Shown here piece by piece: positions 28,481-38,166 of a DNA stretch of 64,000 nt. The stretch is from Roseobacter weihaiensis (lineage in GTDB: Bacteria; Pseudomonadota; Alphaproteobacteria; Rhodobacterales; Rhodobacteraceae). The DNA is taken from NCBI RefSeq assembly GCF_020622345.1, contig NZ_JACNMO010000029.1, forward strand, positions 1 through 64,000. The letters run 5' to 3'. How positions within the stretch are numbered: the stretch's first letter is position 1; each line of letters opens with the position of its first letter. A program made the position numbers and the translations under genes. Below the pieces are notes generated by a model. It saw nothing but the letters and a program-made list of their open reading frames with translations, was not told the origin of the DNA and made no database searches.

Positions 28481-29695
28481 ATGACAGTAATGACGGACCC
28501 GCCACGGGGGTCGTTCCGGCTATCCATGCTGATAAACGACACGCGCTATCGGTCGATGACCTTTCAGGCGATAGCGCTTCTGATGCTCATTATCGCCATT
28601 GCCTATCTTGCCAATAACCTGCTGACGAACCTCGCCGCACAGGGTCTCAACATCGCTTATGACTTCCTGGGAGATCCTGCAGGCTATGACATTAACCAAC
28701 GCCTGGTGGAGTACAACAGCCAGTCGAGCCACGCGCGGGCATCCCTTGTCGGTATCCTCAACACGCTGCTGGTGGCCTTTCTCGCCTGCATCACAGCCAC
28801 GTTTTTTGGGGTGATTGCCGGTGTCCTGCGGCTGTCAAACAACTGGCTTGTCGCCAGGCTGATGTCCTTTTACGTCGAGATCTTCCGCAACATCCCCGTG
28901 CTGATCTGGATCATCATCATCTTCACGATCATGACTGCCGTGATGCCTGCGCCCCGCGCCTTTCGCGGGGATGAACCTGATGCCACAATGCTTCTTGGGG
29001 CCTTCGCCTTTACGAACCGGGGGGTCTATATTCCCGCGCCGATCTGGGGGCCGGGATCCATCGTCGTGGTGCTGACGTTCCTTGCGTCCGTTGTTGGTGT
29101 CATCGCCTACCGGCGCTATGCGACTAACCTGCTTTACGCGACGGGTAAGCTGCTGCCCACCGGCTGGCCCAGCCTTGCGATCTTCTTCCTGCCGACGATC
29201 TTGATGTTTTTCATCATGGGGCGTCCGATCAGCCTGGACTATCCGGAGCTGGGTGGATTTAACTTCAGAGGCGGTATCCAGATCGGGGCTCCGCTGATCG
29301 CTTTGTGGTTTGCCCTGTCCATCTATACCGGCGCCTTCATCGCAGAGAACGTGCGCGCCGGTATTCAGGCGGTTTCCAAAGGCCAGACAGAGGCGGCCTC
29401 GGCCCTTGGTCTGCGCCCCAACCGGGTCATGAATCTCGTCGTCCTGCCGCAGGCCCTGCGGGTCATCATCCCGCCACTGATTTCCCAATATCTCAACATC
29501 ACCAAGAACTCTTCTTTGGCGATTGCCGTGGGCTATGCGGACATCACCGCGACGCTGGGGGGGATCACGCTGAACCAGACCGGCCGCGCAATCGAATGCG
29601 TGCTCCTGCTGATGCTGTTCTACCTCACCATCTCGCTGTCGATTTCCGCGGTGATGAATGTCTACAACAAATCCGTAGCCCTGAAGGAGCGCTGA
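28481..29695 (+). CDS. bztB: Amino acid ABC transporter permease BztB/AapQ
   Basis: One of two inner-membrane subunits of the transporter. The 404-residue product has an N-terminal anchor helix and a large loop, then the HisM-type permease core with ENVRAGIQAVSKGQTEAASALGL, the EAA loop that contacts the ATPase. Its length of about 400 residues is typical of Bzt/Aap permeases. It ends 3 bp before bztC. Confidence 0.92.
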   Translation: MTVMTDPPRGSFRLSMLINDTRYRSMTFQAIALLMLIIAIAYLANNLLTNLAAQGLNIAYDFLGDPAGYDINQRLVEYNSQSSHARASLVGILNTLLVAFLACITATFFGVIAGVLRLSNNWLVARLMSFYVEIFRNIPVLIWIIIIFTIMTAVMPAPRAFRGDEPDATMLLGAFAFTNRGVYIPAPIWGPGSIVVVLTFLASVVGVIAYRRYATNLLYATGKLLPTGWPSLAIFFLPTILMFFIMGRPISLDYPELGGFNFRGGIQIGAPLIALWFALSIYTGAFIAENVRAGIQAVSKGQTEAASALGLRPNRVMNLVVLPQALRVIIPPLISQYLNITKNSSLAIAVGYADITATLGGITLNQTGRAIECVLLLMLFYLTISLSISAVMNVYNKSVALKER

Positions 29696-29698
29696 TCC

Positions 29699-30997
29699 AT
29701 GTCAGATACACATGAACATTCCGTCTCTTTCGTGCGTACCGAAAGCATCGCTGAGCGGGACCCCCCCTATGCCGCATCCGGACCGGTCAAATGGATGCGC
29801 GACAACCTCTTTGCGACGCCTGCAAACAGCGTGCTCACACTCGTGTCGCTGTACTTCATCTATCTGATTCTGACCGCGACGCTGCCCTGGATTCTGAATG
29901 GGCTGTGGAACACCAGCAGTCTGGCAGAGTGCCGTCAGGTGCTTGATGGCGCTGTCGGCGCCTGTTTTTCTGTCCTGACCGAACGCTGGAACCAGCTTCT
30001 CTTTGGTTTTCAATACCCGAACGAGCTTTACTGGCGTCCGACGCTGGCGCTGGTTCTGTTCTTTGTCGCCGCAGCCCCGGTGCTGTTTTTCGACCTGCCG
30101 CGCAAGCTGCTGATCTTTACCGCGCTTTACCCGTTTATCGCTTACTATCTCATCTGGGGAGGGGCGCTGGCGGTGCCCTTTGTGGCGCTGGGAGGCTGCA
30201 TCGCCGGTGGTTTTATCTACCAGCGTTTCGTGGCGGGCAGCTTCGCACTGGGTTTTTTCGGTGGTGTCGTTGCAGCCTTGGTTTTCTGGTACGTGGGCGG
30301 CATGCTGATCCCCGAAAACGCCAATGGTACGGCCATGATGACGGCGGTCCCGAGCCGGGATCTCGGGGGCTTCATGCTCAACATGATGCTGGGGGTCACC
30401 TGTGTGTCGCTGTCAATCCCATTGGGCATCGCCCTGGCGCTGGGGCGTCAGTCCAGCATGCCGCTCATCAAGTGGATCTGCGTCGTCTTCATCGAGTTCA
30501 TTCGCGGGGTGCCGCTGATCACGCTGCTGTTCGTGGCGTCGGTGATGCTGGCCTATTTCTTCCCGCCGGAATCGCAGGTGGATCTTTTCCTGCGCGTGGT
30601 CATCATGATAACGATGTTCTCGGCGGCCTATATCGCCGAGGTGATCCGCGGTGGTCTGGCAGCCTTGCCCAAGGGGCAGTACGAGGCGGCCGACAGCCTG
30701 GGGCTCGATTACCCGCAGGCGATGCGGCTCATCATCCTGCCGCAGGCGCTCAAGATATCCATTCCGGGGATCGTGAACGTCGCCGTGGGTCTTTTCAAGG
30801 ACACCACGCTGGTGTCGGTGATCTCGATGTTCGATCTCGTTGGCATGATCCGGGGTCCGATCCTCGCCTCGACCGAATGGAACGGCGTCTACTGGGAGCT
30901 GCTGGGCTTTGCGGCACTGCTTTTCTTTGTCGTCTGTTACGGCATCTCACAATACTCGCAATGGCTCGAGCGTCGTCTCGCAACCGATCATCGATAA
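29699..30997 (+). CDS. bztC: Amino acid ABC transporter permease BztC/AapM
   Basis: The second permease subunit, 432 residues. The N-terminal half has extra helices and a long periplasmic part; the C-terminal half has the canonical core with EVIRGGLAALPKGQYEAADSLGL (EAA loop). It probably pairs with BztB to form the heterodimeric channel. bztD follows after 48 bp. Confidence 0.92.
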   Translation: MSDTHEHSVSFVRTESIAERDPPYAASGPVKWMRDNLFATPANSVLTLVSLYFIYLILTATLPWILNGLWNTSSLAECRQVLDGAVGACFSVLTERWNQLLFGFQYPNELYWRPTLALVLFFVAAAPVLFFDLPRKLLIFTALYPFIAYYLIWGGALAVPFVALGGCIAGGFIYQRFVAGSFALGFFGGVVAALVFWYVGGMLIPENANGTAMMTAVPSRDLGGFMLNMMLGVTCVSLSIPLGIALALGRQSSMPLIKWICVVFIEFIRGVPLITLLFVASVMLAYFFPPESQVDLFLRVVIMITMFSAAYIAEVIRGGLAALPKGQYEAADSLGLDYPQAMRLIILPQALKISIPGIVNVAVGLFKDTTLVSVISMFDLVGMIRGPILASTEWNGVYWELLGFAALLFFVVCYGISQYSQWLERRLATDHR

Positions 30998-31045
30998 CAT
31001 ACCCTCAAGCCGCGAACGCGATAGGGTATAGGAAGGAGCCTGACC

Positions 31046-31816
31046 ATGGCTGAACAAGCAACTCAAATGCAGATCTCGGACGAGATCGCGATCACCATCA
31101 ACAAGATGAACAAGTGGTACGGGGCCTTTCACGTGCTGCGGGACATCGACCTGACCGTGAACCGGGGTGAGCGGATCGTGATCTGCGGGCCTTCGGGGTC
31201 AGGAAAATCCACGCTCATCCGCTGCATCAATGCGCTGGAAGAGCACCAGCAAGGCTCCATCGAGGTGGATGGCACGCTGTTGTCCTCGGACCTCAAGAAT
31301 ATCGACAAGGTCCGGTCGGAGGTTGGCATGTGCTTTCAGCACTTCAATCTGTTCCCGCATCTGACGATCCTTGAGAACTGCACGCTGGCGCCGATCTGGG
31401 TGCGCAAGACACCCAAGAAAGAAGCTGAAGAGACAGCGATGCATTTCCTGGAGAAGGTCAAGATCCCCGAGCAGGCCGACAAATATCCCGGTCAGCTGTC
31501 AGGCGGACAGCAGCAGCGGGTGGCGATTGCCCGGTCGCTCTGTATGCGCCCGCGTATCATGCTCTTTGACGAGCCGACCTCGGCGCTCGATCCGGAGATG
31601 ATCGCAGAGGTGCTGGACACGATGATCCAGCTTGCCGAAGAGGGCATGACCATGCTCTGTGTAACCCATGAAATGGGATTTGCGCGCAAAGTGGCAAACC
31701 GCGTGATCTTTATGGATGAAGGCCAGATCGTGGAGCAGAACGAACCTGAGGCGTTTTTCAACAACCCGCAGTCCCCTCGGACCAAGCTGTTCCTGAGCCA
31801 GATCCTCGATCACTGA
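31046..31816 (+). CDS. bztD: Amino acid ABC transporter ATP-binding protein BztD/AapP
   Basis: The ATPase of the importer. The 256-residue product has Walker [11 protein letters not shown]-loop [10 protein letters not shown], signature [15 protein letters not shown], Walker [13 protein letters not shown] and H-loop VTHEMGF. It belongs to the polar amino acid (HisP/GlnQ) class. It is the last gene of the operon. Confidence 0.95.
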   Translation: MAEQATQMQISDEIAITINKMNKWYGAFHVLRDIDLTVNRGERIVICGPSGSGKSTLIRCINALEEHQQGSIEVDGTLLSSDLKNIDKVRSEVGMCFQHFNLFPHLTILENCTLAPIWVRKTPKKEAEETAMHFLEKVKIPEQADKYPGQLSGGQQQRVAIARSLCMRPRIMLFDEPTSALDPEMIAEVLDTMIQLAEEGMTMLCVTHEMGFARKVANRVIFMDEGQIVEQNEPEAFFNNPQSPRTKLFLSQILDH

Positions 31817-31878
31817 ATACCGTTTCTTTTGACGTCAGGAGTCGCCCTTGCCGGGTGGCGCCTTTCTCGTTGACACGG

Positions 31879-32376
31879 TCAGGACTGCAGCTCGCGTGGG
31901 ACAACGAAATCAACAACCCGGCCTTGGGCCCAGTCCACATCCATCCAGGTCGACGTGTCGAAATCACAGACCAGCGTCGCCCCCGTCGGGTAGTCGTGGA
32001 ACCGGTCGTGAGCGGGGGGCTTATCCACCAGCCGGTTGGCCAGTTCGCAGATGCCCGGGTTATGACCAAGTATCAGAACGCAGGGTGTGGTTGCCCGGTT
32101 GAGCACTTCCAGGATGACCCGTGCCTCGGCAAGATAGAGTGTTCGTGTGAAAGAGGTCCGCGGTGCGGGTGTCAACGCCAGTCCCCGCAGCGTTTGCCTC
32201 GTGCGTTCGGCAGAAGAGCAGAGCACCTCCTCCGGCGCATGGTCGTTGTGTCGCAACCAGTTGCCCAAGACCTCGGCAGCACCGCGCCCGCGCTTGTTCA
32301 GAGGGCGGTCGTGATCTGTCAGACCAGTATGGCTCCAATCAGATTTGGCATGCCTCATCAGGATCAACCGGCGCAT
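31879..32376 (-). CDS. SixA-type histidine phosphatase family protein
   Basis: The 165-residue product has the phosphohistidine nucleophile motif RHAKSDW at its start, CSSAERTRQT and the second His in LILGHNPG. SixA dephosphorylates phospho-histidine on HPt-domain or PTS proteins. The substrate in this organism is not known. It is convergent with bztD. Confidence 0.88.
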   Translation of the reverse strand: MRRLILMRHAKSDWSHTGLTDHDRPLNKRGRGAAEVLGNWLRHNDHAPEEVLCSSAERTRQTLRGLALTPAPRTSFTRTLYLAEARVILEVLNRATTPCVLILGHNPGICELANRLVDKPPAHDRFHDYPTGATLVCDFDTSTWMDVDWAQGRVVDFVVPRELQS

Positions 32377-32380
32377 GGGA

Positions 32381-33031
32381 TCAGCCTTTGAAAATAGTCA
32401 TGTGATAGGCCGATTGCGCGACGGTGCGCGGATGGCGGGTCGACACCGGGCAGGCCCGCCTTGCCCGGCACCCTTCGGTCATGCAGTCCTGTCCCGCCTC
32501 TGTGTCGAGATAGCTTTTGCATGCGGGGACATCATAGTTTTTCCCGTCCAGCGCACCCACCGGGCAGGCGCTGCGACAGGGCTGCGCCGGGCATGTCAGA
32601 CAGGGGTTGTCAGGAGGGGTAGGCAGGTCGATGTAGGTTTGCAGCGCGAGCGCCCCGCGAAAAGAAACAAAGAGCCCGGCGCTGTCGTGCACCAGCAACA
32701 TGATCGGAGAGGCATGAATGCGTCCCGTCCGCTGAGCCCATGAAAAGAACGGCAAGAATGGCGGCCCTCCAAACGGATAGAGGGCCTGGGCCTGCAGGCT
32801 GTCCGCCCAAGCACCGATCACCCGCGTTGACCAGCGATCCATCGGGTCAGGCTGCCCGTCCTGCCATTCAGGCGTGGCGGTGAACGCGGGCCAAAAGCTC
32901 GGCTCAAACGGCCCCAGCAGAAGCAACGTTTTGCAGGCCTTTGGGGCTTGATCCTCCGGTCCGGGGTGGAAACCGCCGAGGATCGTCAGATGGCGCGCTT
33001 CGGCCTGGGTTTGCAATTCGGCATAGGTCAC
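32381..33031 (-). CDS. Ferredoxin-like 4Fe-4S protein
   Basis: The 216-residue product has two C-terminal cysteine clusters. The first is CLTCPAQPCRSACPVGAL; the second is a Cys-rich CRARRACPVS region with CMTEGC before it. This layout suits one or two [4Fe-4S] clusters, as in QueG-like and small ferredoxin-domain proteins; the N-terminal part is not recognised. I prefer the GTG at 33031, which forms a GTGA overlap with the stop of the upstream desaturase gene, over an ATG at 33091 that would overlap it by 64 bp. Confidence 0.75.
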   Translation of the reverse strand: MTYAELQTQAEARHLTILGGFHPGPEDQAPKACKTLLLLGPFEPSFWPAFTATPEWQDGQPDPMDRWSTRVIGAWADSLQAQALYPFGGPPFLPFFSWAQRTGRIHASPIMLLVHDSAGLFVSFRGALALQTYIDLPTPPDNPCLTCPAQPCRSACPVGALDGKNYDVPACKSYLDTEAGQDCMTEGCRARRACPVSTRHPRTVAQSAYHMTIFKG

Positions 33032-33822
33032 TTGCGCGAAAAGGGCAGGGCGAGCGACCACCCCAGTTTGCTTGGCCGGGTGTCCTGCCATTCGAGCCCG
33101 ACCAGCATGTCGTCATGTCCGGCCTTTGGTTGCGCGATATAGGTACCGAACATCTTGTCCCAGATTGACAGCGAAAAGCCGTAGTTGCTGTCGTGCTCGT
33201 GGCGATGCACGGAATGATGGACCCGGTGCATGTCAGGGGTGACCAGAACCAGCCGGACGATGCGATCAAGCCATGCGGGCAGGGCAAGGTTCGAGTGGTT
33301 GAACATCGCCGTGCCATTCAGGATGATCTCAAACAAAACCACCGCGATGGCGGCGGGCCCCAAAAGATACACCAGCCCGATTTTCAGCAGCATCGACAGC
33401 GCGATCTCTACCGGGTGGAAGCGGATTGCCGTGGTCACATCCATATCCACATCCGCGTGGTGCACCCGGTGCAACCGCCAGAGCAGCGGCACCTTATGTG
33501 TCACAAGATGCTGGAGCCAGATCGCAAAATCCATGATGAGGACAACGATCACCACCTCGAGCCAGAGCGGTAGCGCAATCGCATTAAAAAGCCCCCAACC
33601 CTGCGCCTCTGCATCCAATGCGGCCCCCACGGCGAGCAGCGGCAAGGCAAAGGCCAACGCCCGAAGCGTAAGGGTGTTCACAACCGTCACGCTCCAGTTT
33701 GTCACCCAGCGGGTGCTGCGCGGCTGGCTGCGCGCCCGTCTCGGGGCCAGCGCTTCGAGCGTGGCCAAAAGCGCAAAGAGACCCAGGAACACGCCAAAAC
33801 GGATGATCGTTTCATTTTCCAT
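33028..33822 (-). CDS. Sterol desaturase/fatty acid hydroxylase family protein
   Basis: The 264-residue integral membrane protein has several hydrophobic helices and the di-iron histidine motifs of the family: HLVTH, HRVHHAD and, later, HRVHHSVHRHEHD. Members hydroxylate or desaturate lipids at the inner membrane. The substrate (ornithine lipid, carotenoid or fatty acid) cannot be predicted. It is coupled to the downstream ferredoxin-like gene, which may supply electrons. Confidence 0.9.
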   Translation of the reverse strand: MENETIIRFGVFLGLFALLATLEALAPRRARSQPRSTRWVTNWSVTVVNTLTLRALAFALPLLAVGAALDAEAQGWGLFNAIALPLWLEVVIVVLIMDFAIWLQHLVTHKVPLLWRLHRVHHADVDMDVTTAIRFHPVEIALSMLLKIGLVYLLGPAAIAVVLFEIILNGTAMFNHSNLALPAWLDRIVRLVLVTPDMHRVHHSVHRHEHDSNYGFSLSIWDKMFGTYIAQPKAGHDDMLVGLEWQDTRPSKLGWSLALPFSRK

Positions 33823-33878
33823 ATCTGTAACCTAGACCAGCGCGCTGTCAGCACAAGCGGCAGCATGACACATCTACG

Positions 33879-34727
33879 TTAGTCTGCGCGGATGATCGAT
33901 CCGGCCCCATGTTCGGTAAAAAGCTCCAGCAGGCAGGCATTTGGCGCGCGCCCGTCCAGGATCACGGCGGCCCGGACACCGCCCTCCAGCGCCTTGAGCG
34001 CTGTTTCGGTTTTGGGGATCATACCGCCTGCGATTGTCCCGTCAGCGGTCATATCGCGAATCTGCGCAGCGCTGAGTTCTGTGAGCACCTCCCCTGCGGC
34101 ATTCTTCACCCCTGCGACATCCGTGAGCAACAGCAACCGGTCTGCCTTCAGCGCCGCAGCAACGGCCCCTGCGGCCGTGTCACCGTTGATGTTGAAAGTT
34201 TCACCGGCAGCGCCCGACCCCAAAGGGGCGATGACGGGGATGTATTCCTTTTCAGCCAGATCGCGCAGCAGACGTGGGTTGATCTTTTCCGGTGTGCCGA
34301 CAAACCCAAGGTCCGGGTTCGTCTGCGTGCAGCGTATCAGCCCCGCATCTTTGCCGGAAATCCCGACGGCACATCCGCCCTGACCATTGATGGCCTGCAC
34401 GATGCGCTTGTTGACCAGCCCGCTGAGCACCATCTCGACAACTTCCACGGTGGCGGGGTCTGTCACGCGTTTGCCATCTACGAACTCAGAGGTGATCTGC
34501 AGCTTGTCCAGCATCGCGTTGATCATGGGGCCACCGCCATGCACGATCACCGGATTGACACCAACCTGCCGCATCAACACGACATCGCGGGCAAATTCGT
34601 CCATCGTCTCATCGCTGCCCATGGCGTGGCCGCCCAGCTTTATCACAACGGTCGCATTTGCATAGCGTTGCAAAAACGGGAGCGCTTTGTTCAGGGTGCT
34701 TGCTGTCGAGATCCAGTCGCGGTTCAT
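33879..34727 (-). CDS. argB: Acetylglutamate kinase
   Basis: ArgB phosphorylates N-acetylglutamate in arginine synthesis. The 282-residue product shows [23 protein letters not shown], the [19 protein letters not shown] segment and [14 protein letters not shown] 34727 gives MNRDWIST, the usual alphaproteobacterial start. It is the last gene of the minus-strand yidC-MOSC-engB-argB run. Confidence 0.96.
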   Translation of the reverse strand: MNRDWISTASTLNKALPFLQRYANATVVIKLGGHAMGSDETMDEFARDVVLMRQVGVNPVIVHGGGPMINAMLDKLQITSEFVDGKRVTDPATVEVVEMVLSGLVNKRIVQAINGQGGCAVGISGKDAGLIRCTQTNPDLGFVGTPEKINPRLLRDLAEKEYIPVIAPLGSGAAGETFNINGDTAAGAVAAALKADRLLLLTDVAGVKNAAGEVLTELSAAQIRDMTADGTIAGGMIPKTETALKALEGGVRAAVILDGRAPNACLLELFTEHGAGSIIRAD

Positions 34728-34786
34728 ATCTTGGGTCTTCACTCGGGGGCCGGTGGGTTGGGGAAAGCAGGTCAAAGGGACCTGCG

Positions 34787-35437
34787 TTATTCAAGTGTCG
34801 CTATTATGGCGCGCAACGCCGCGATGCCCCAGCCCTTTTCGCTGGAGGTGACGACAAGTTCGGGAAAGGCGGCGGGGTGCTTGGACAGGGCCCCCCGCAC
34901 TTGATCGAGAACCTTGGCGCGGTCGGTTTCCTTTACCTTATCCGCCTTGGTCAGAACAACCTGGAAGGTGACAGCGGCACTGTCGAGCAGGGCAAGGATC
35001 TCTTCATCCACCTTTTTCACGCCGTGGCGTGCATCGATCAGCACAAAGGCGCGGCGCAGGGTCTGGCGGCCGGAGAGATACTGTTTCAGCAGGCGTTGCC
35101 ATTTTTCGACAACCGGCACCGGTGCATTGGCATAGCCATAGCCGGGCAAGTCCACGAGATAGTGATCGTCGCCTGCGGTGAAGTAATTGATCTCCTGCGT
35201 GCGGCCCGGCGTGTTGGACGCGCGCGCGAGGCCCTTGCGGCCTGTCAGCGCATTGATGAGGGATGATTTACCGACATTCGACCGCCCGGCGAAACACACC
35301 TCCAGCCGGCCGGCCGGCGGCAAGCCGGACATCGCCACGACGCCTTTGACAAACTCCGTCTCCCCGGCAAAGAGCAGACGGCCCTCTTCAAGCATCTCGG
35401 GGGCAGGGTCCTCAGCGATGGGAAAGGGCAGTTGCAT
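34787..35437 (-). CDS. engB: Ribosome biogenesis GTPase EngB/YihA
   Basis: EngB is a small TRAFAC GTPase needed for 50S assembly. The 216-residue product has G1 [10 protein letters not shown]2 NTPGRTQ, G3 DLPGYGYA and G4 TKADK. ATG 35437 overlaps the MOSC gene stop by one base and gives the normal length. A longer frame upstream is only overlap. Confidence 0.96.
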   Translation of the reverse strand: MQLPFPIAEDPAPEMLEEGRLLFAGETEFVKGVVAMSGLPPAGRLEVCFAGRSNVGKSSLINALTGRKGLARASNTPGRTQEINYFTAGDDHYLVDLPGYGYANAPVPVVEKWQRLLKQYLSGRQTLRRAFVLIDARHGVKKVDEEILALLDSAAVTFQVVLTKADKVKETDRAKVLDQVRGALSKHPAAFPELVVTSSEKGWGIAALRAIIATLE

Positions 35438-36177
35438 CACAACAGTTCCACCCCATCGCCAAGACACACCGGGCCCCCGGTCTTGACCTCTGCCCGGACG
35501 GAGAAATCCTGATGTCCCCAGCTTTCCAGCACCGAAAGCGTGTCGGCATCGCGTTGGCCGGTTTCCGGGTTGGCCGTGGTGGCGAGACAGCGGTCCGTGC
35601 GTTCCCGCAGGGTCAGGACACATCCGCCAACGCGTACATCCCGGCCCATCCAGTCAAACTCCACCCAGGGCAGATCGCTGTCGAACCAGATGTTTCCCCG
35701 CCAGCGGTGGATCGACAGTTTACGCCGCATCTTTTCCTCAACCGCCCGGTGGGAGGCCATGTTGCAAAGTGTGACGGAGGGAAAATCACTGTCCGTGAAC
35801 CCTCGTCCGGCCAGTTTGACAATCCTGTCCGGCAAGGCCCTGTTCTGAGGCACCAGTGGTGTCACCCACTGCAGAAACGCTTTGACATCCGTGTCGGGAT
35901 CAAAGGTCAGATCGGCTTTCGCCGGATGGGAGAGCGTCAATTGCCCGGTTTCACTGTCATACCGGGATGATATTGCCATCAGCGCCGGTGCCTTGGAGAC
36001 CCGGCTGAAATTCACGCAAGGTACCCAGATGGAGCCATCGGCGGTCGAGGCATCATGGGCCACGGCCCAAATCCGATCAAACGGCATCGCCTCGCCTGCA
36101 ATCAGGTCGACCTGCTCCAATGCTTCCCGCCCGTGACTCTTGAGCGGATAGCGCAGGATCCGGGTGACGCGTGTCAT
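35437..36177 (-). CDS. MOSC domain-containing protein
   Basis: The 246-residue product has a MOSC N-terminal beta-barrel (RILRYPLKSHGREALEQVDLIAGEAMPFDR) and a C-terminal MOSC domain with the conserved Cys in RTDRCLATTANPETGQRD. MOSC proteins bind molybdenum cofactor or move sulfur. Coupling at both ends (ATGA with yidC, TGATG with engB) fixes its borders. Confidence 0.9.
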   Translation of the reverse strand: MTRVTRILRYPLKSHGREALEQVDLIAGEAMPFDRIWAVAHDASTADGSIWVPCVNFSRVSKAPALMAISSRYDSETGQLTLSHPAKADLTFDPDTDVKAFLQWVTPLVPQNRALPDRIVKLAGRGFTDSDFPSVTLCNMASHRAVEEKMRRKLSIHRWRGNIWFDSDLPWVEFDWMGRDVRVGGCVLTLRERTDRCLATTANPETGQRDADTLSVLESWGHQDFSVRAEVKTGGPVCLGDGVELL

Positions 36178-37994
36178 TTTGCGTCCGGCTTTGACTTTTT
36201 CGAGAAGCTGCCGAGGATATTGCCGAACACATCCGGTTTATACCCCTGGCTGCGCATGATCATATACTGCTGCATGAAAGTGATCGTGTTGTTGGCAATC
36301 CAGTATACGACAAGCCCGCTGGCAAATCCGCCGAGCATGAACATGAACACCCACGGCATCCAGGCAAAGATCATTTGCTGGGTCGGATCAGTAGGGGCGG
36401 GGTTCAGTTTCTGCTGGAGCCACATGGAAATGCCCAAGAGCAGTGGCAAAATCCCGATAAAGATCAGCGCCATGATCGAGCCCGGTTCGGGGCTATCGAA
36501 GGGCAGCAGACCAAACAGGTTGATGAAGGAGGTCGGATCAGGCGCGCTGAGGTCCTGGAACGGACCAAAGAACGGCGCATGACGCAATTCGATTGTGACA
36601 AAGATCACCTTGTAGAGCGAAAAGAAGATCGGAATCTGTAATAGGATCGGCAGGCAGCCTGCCGCTGGGTTGACCTTTTCCCGCTTGTAAAGCTCCATCA
36701 TCCCTTGTTGCAGTTTCTGACGGTCGTCGCCGGCCTCTTCCTTGAGCTTTTCCATTTGCGGCTGAAGCTCTTTCATTTTTGCCATCGAGACGTATGACTT
36801 GAAGGCCAACGGCAGCAGGATGGCTTTGATGATCAACGTCAGGCCAATGATCGCCCATCCCATGTTGCCAATAATCTGGTTGAGGTAATGCAGCAGCCAG
36901 AAGATCGGCTTGGTCAGGAAGAAGAACCAGCCCCAGTCGATGCTGTCGATGAAGCGGTCCACGCCACCAGACTGATAGTTGCGGATCGTTTCCCATTCTT
37001 TGGCCCCTGCAAAAAGCTGTGTCGTGGCGGTGATGGTTGTCCCCGGCGCAACTGTTTGCGCAGGCAGCACTGTTTCTGCTTGGTAGATGTCGCGGCGTTC
37101 GTCGTATTTCGCAACGGATTTGAACGCGCTGCCGGGGGCCGGGATCAGCGTCGACATCCAGAAATGATCTGTGAACCCGATCCAGCCGTTCTGTTCGACT
37201 TGGGTCACCTCTGCGCGGGCGCCCTCGCGTTCGGAAAAGACAAAGTCGGGCATGTCATCCCAATTCGTTTCCGTCAGTTCGCCATCTGCCATTGCGACCA
37301 CACCTTCATGCAGGATGAAGAAGTTCTTGAGGTCTGTGGGTTCGCCGTGGCGGGCCAGAATGCCGTAAGGCGCCATGCTCACCGTTGCATTCGACGTGTT
37401 GGCCACCGATTGAGTGATTGAGAACATGTAGTTCTCGTCGATTTCGATCTGCCGCGTAAAGGACAGGCCTGCACCGTTGTCCCAGGAAAGGGTTATGGGC
37501 GCGCCGACACCGAGAACGCTGCCGTTGGTCAATGACCATTCGGTGTTCGGGCCGGGGACAGCCGTTGGGTCGACGCCTGCCCCGGCGGCCCAGCCGTAAA
37601 GCGCGTAATAGGCTTCGGGACTTCCGACAGGTGAAAGCATTGTTACGATTTCGGCGTCTTCCTCTTGTGTTTCGCGGTACCCCTTAAGGGACAGATCATC
37701 AATCCGGCCGCCCAGCAAAGAGATAGAGCCGCTCACGCGGTCAGTGGAAATTTCGACGCGCGGTGCGGCCTCCAGCGCGGCTTCACGGGTATTGGTATCT
37801 GTGGTGACTGCATCCGGTACATCAGACGTCACCGAAGGCAGGCTACCGGTGGTCGCGCCCGGTGTCAGCTCAGCGGAGCTGTCTGTATCCAGTTGGACTT
37901 CAGGTTCAGGCGGTGGAAAAAGAACAAACCACACCAAGATGACGATGAAGCTGAGTGCTGTTGCAAGAATAAGGTTCTTGTTCTGATCGTCCAT
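36174..37994 (-). CDS. yidC: Membrane protein insertase YidC
   Basis: YidC inserts and folds inner-membrane proteins. The 606-residue product starts MDDQNKNLILA with the first helix, has a large periplasmic beta domain of about 300 residues, and then the five-helix core with the conserved MKELQPQMEKLKEEAGDDR coiled loop. An ATG four codons upstream (38006) is also possible. The gene is separated from rpmH-rnpA-yidD by ttcA, an EAL gene and a + strand lipoprotein gene. Confidence 0.96.
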   Translation of the reverse strand: MDDQNKNLILATALSFIVILVWFVLFPPPEPEVQLDTDSSAELTPGATTGSLPSVTSDVPDAVTTDTNTREAALEAAPRVEISTDRVSGSISLLGGRIDDLSLKGYRETQEEDAEIVTMLSPVGSPEAYYALYGWAAGAGVDPTAVPGPNTEWSLTNGSVLGVGAPITLSWDNGAGLSFTRQIEIDENYMFSITQSVANTSNATVSMAPYGILARHGEPTDLKNFFILHEGVVAMADGELTETNWDDMPDFVFSEREGARAEVTQVEQNGWIGFTDHFWMSTLIPAPGSAFKSVAKYDERRDIYQAETVLPAQTVAPGTTITATTQLFAGAKEWETIRNYQSGGVDRFIDSIDWGWFFFLTKPIFWLLHYLNQIIGNMGWAIIGLTLIIKAILLPLAFKSYVSMAKMKELQPQMEKLKEEAGDDRQKLQQGMMELYKREKVNPAAGCLPILLQIPIFFSLYKVIFVTIELRHAPFFGPFQDLSAPDPTSFINLFGLLPFDSPEPGSIMALIFIGILPLLLGISMWLQQKLNPAPTDPTQQMIFAWMPWVFMFMLGGFASGLVVYWIANNTITFMQQYMIMRSQGYKPDVFGNILGSFSKKSKPDAK

Positions 37995-38166
37995 CGGGAC
38001 AGCCACCTGATCTGTTGATTATCAGCGTGGTTCAACAGAGTGTGGCGCCAAAGGTCAAGTGGAATCGGGGTTTTCAGGCGTTTCTGCTTCCCTTGGTCGC
38101 TTTTGTCCGATCGCGTTCATGTCGGAGCGTTTTCAAGCGGTTTCCTTCAAGCCTGGACGACACCGT

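Noticed and set aside
32381-33091. ATG 33091 as start of the Fe-S protein gene
   Set aside because: It would overlap the sterol desaturase gene by 64 bp; the GTG at 33031 gives the common GTGA stop-start overlap and a compact protein.
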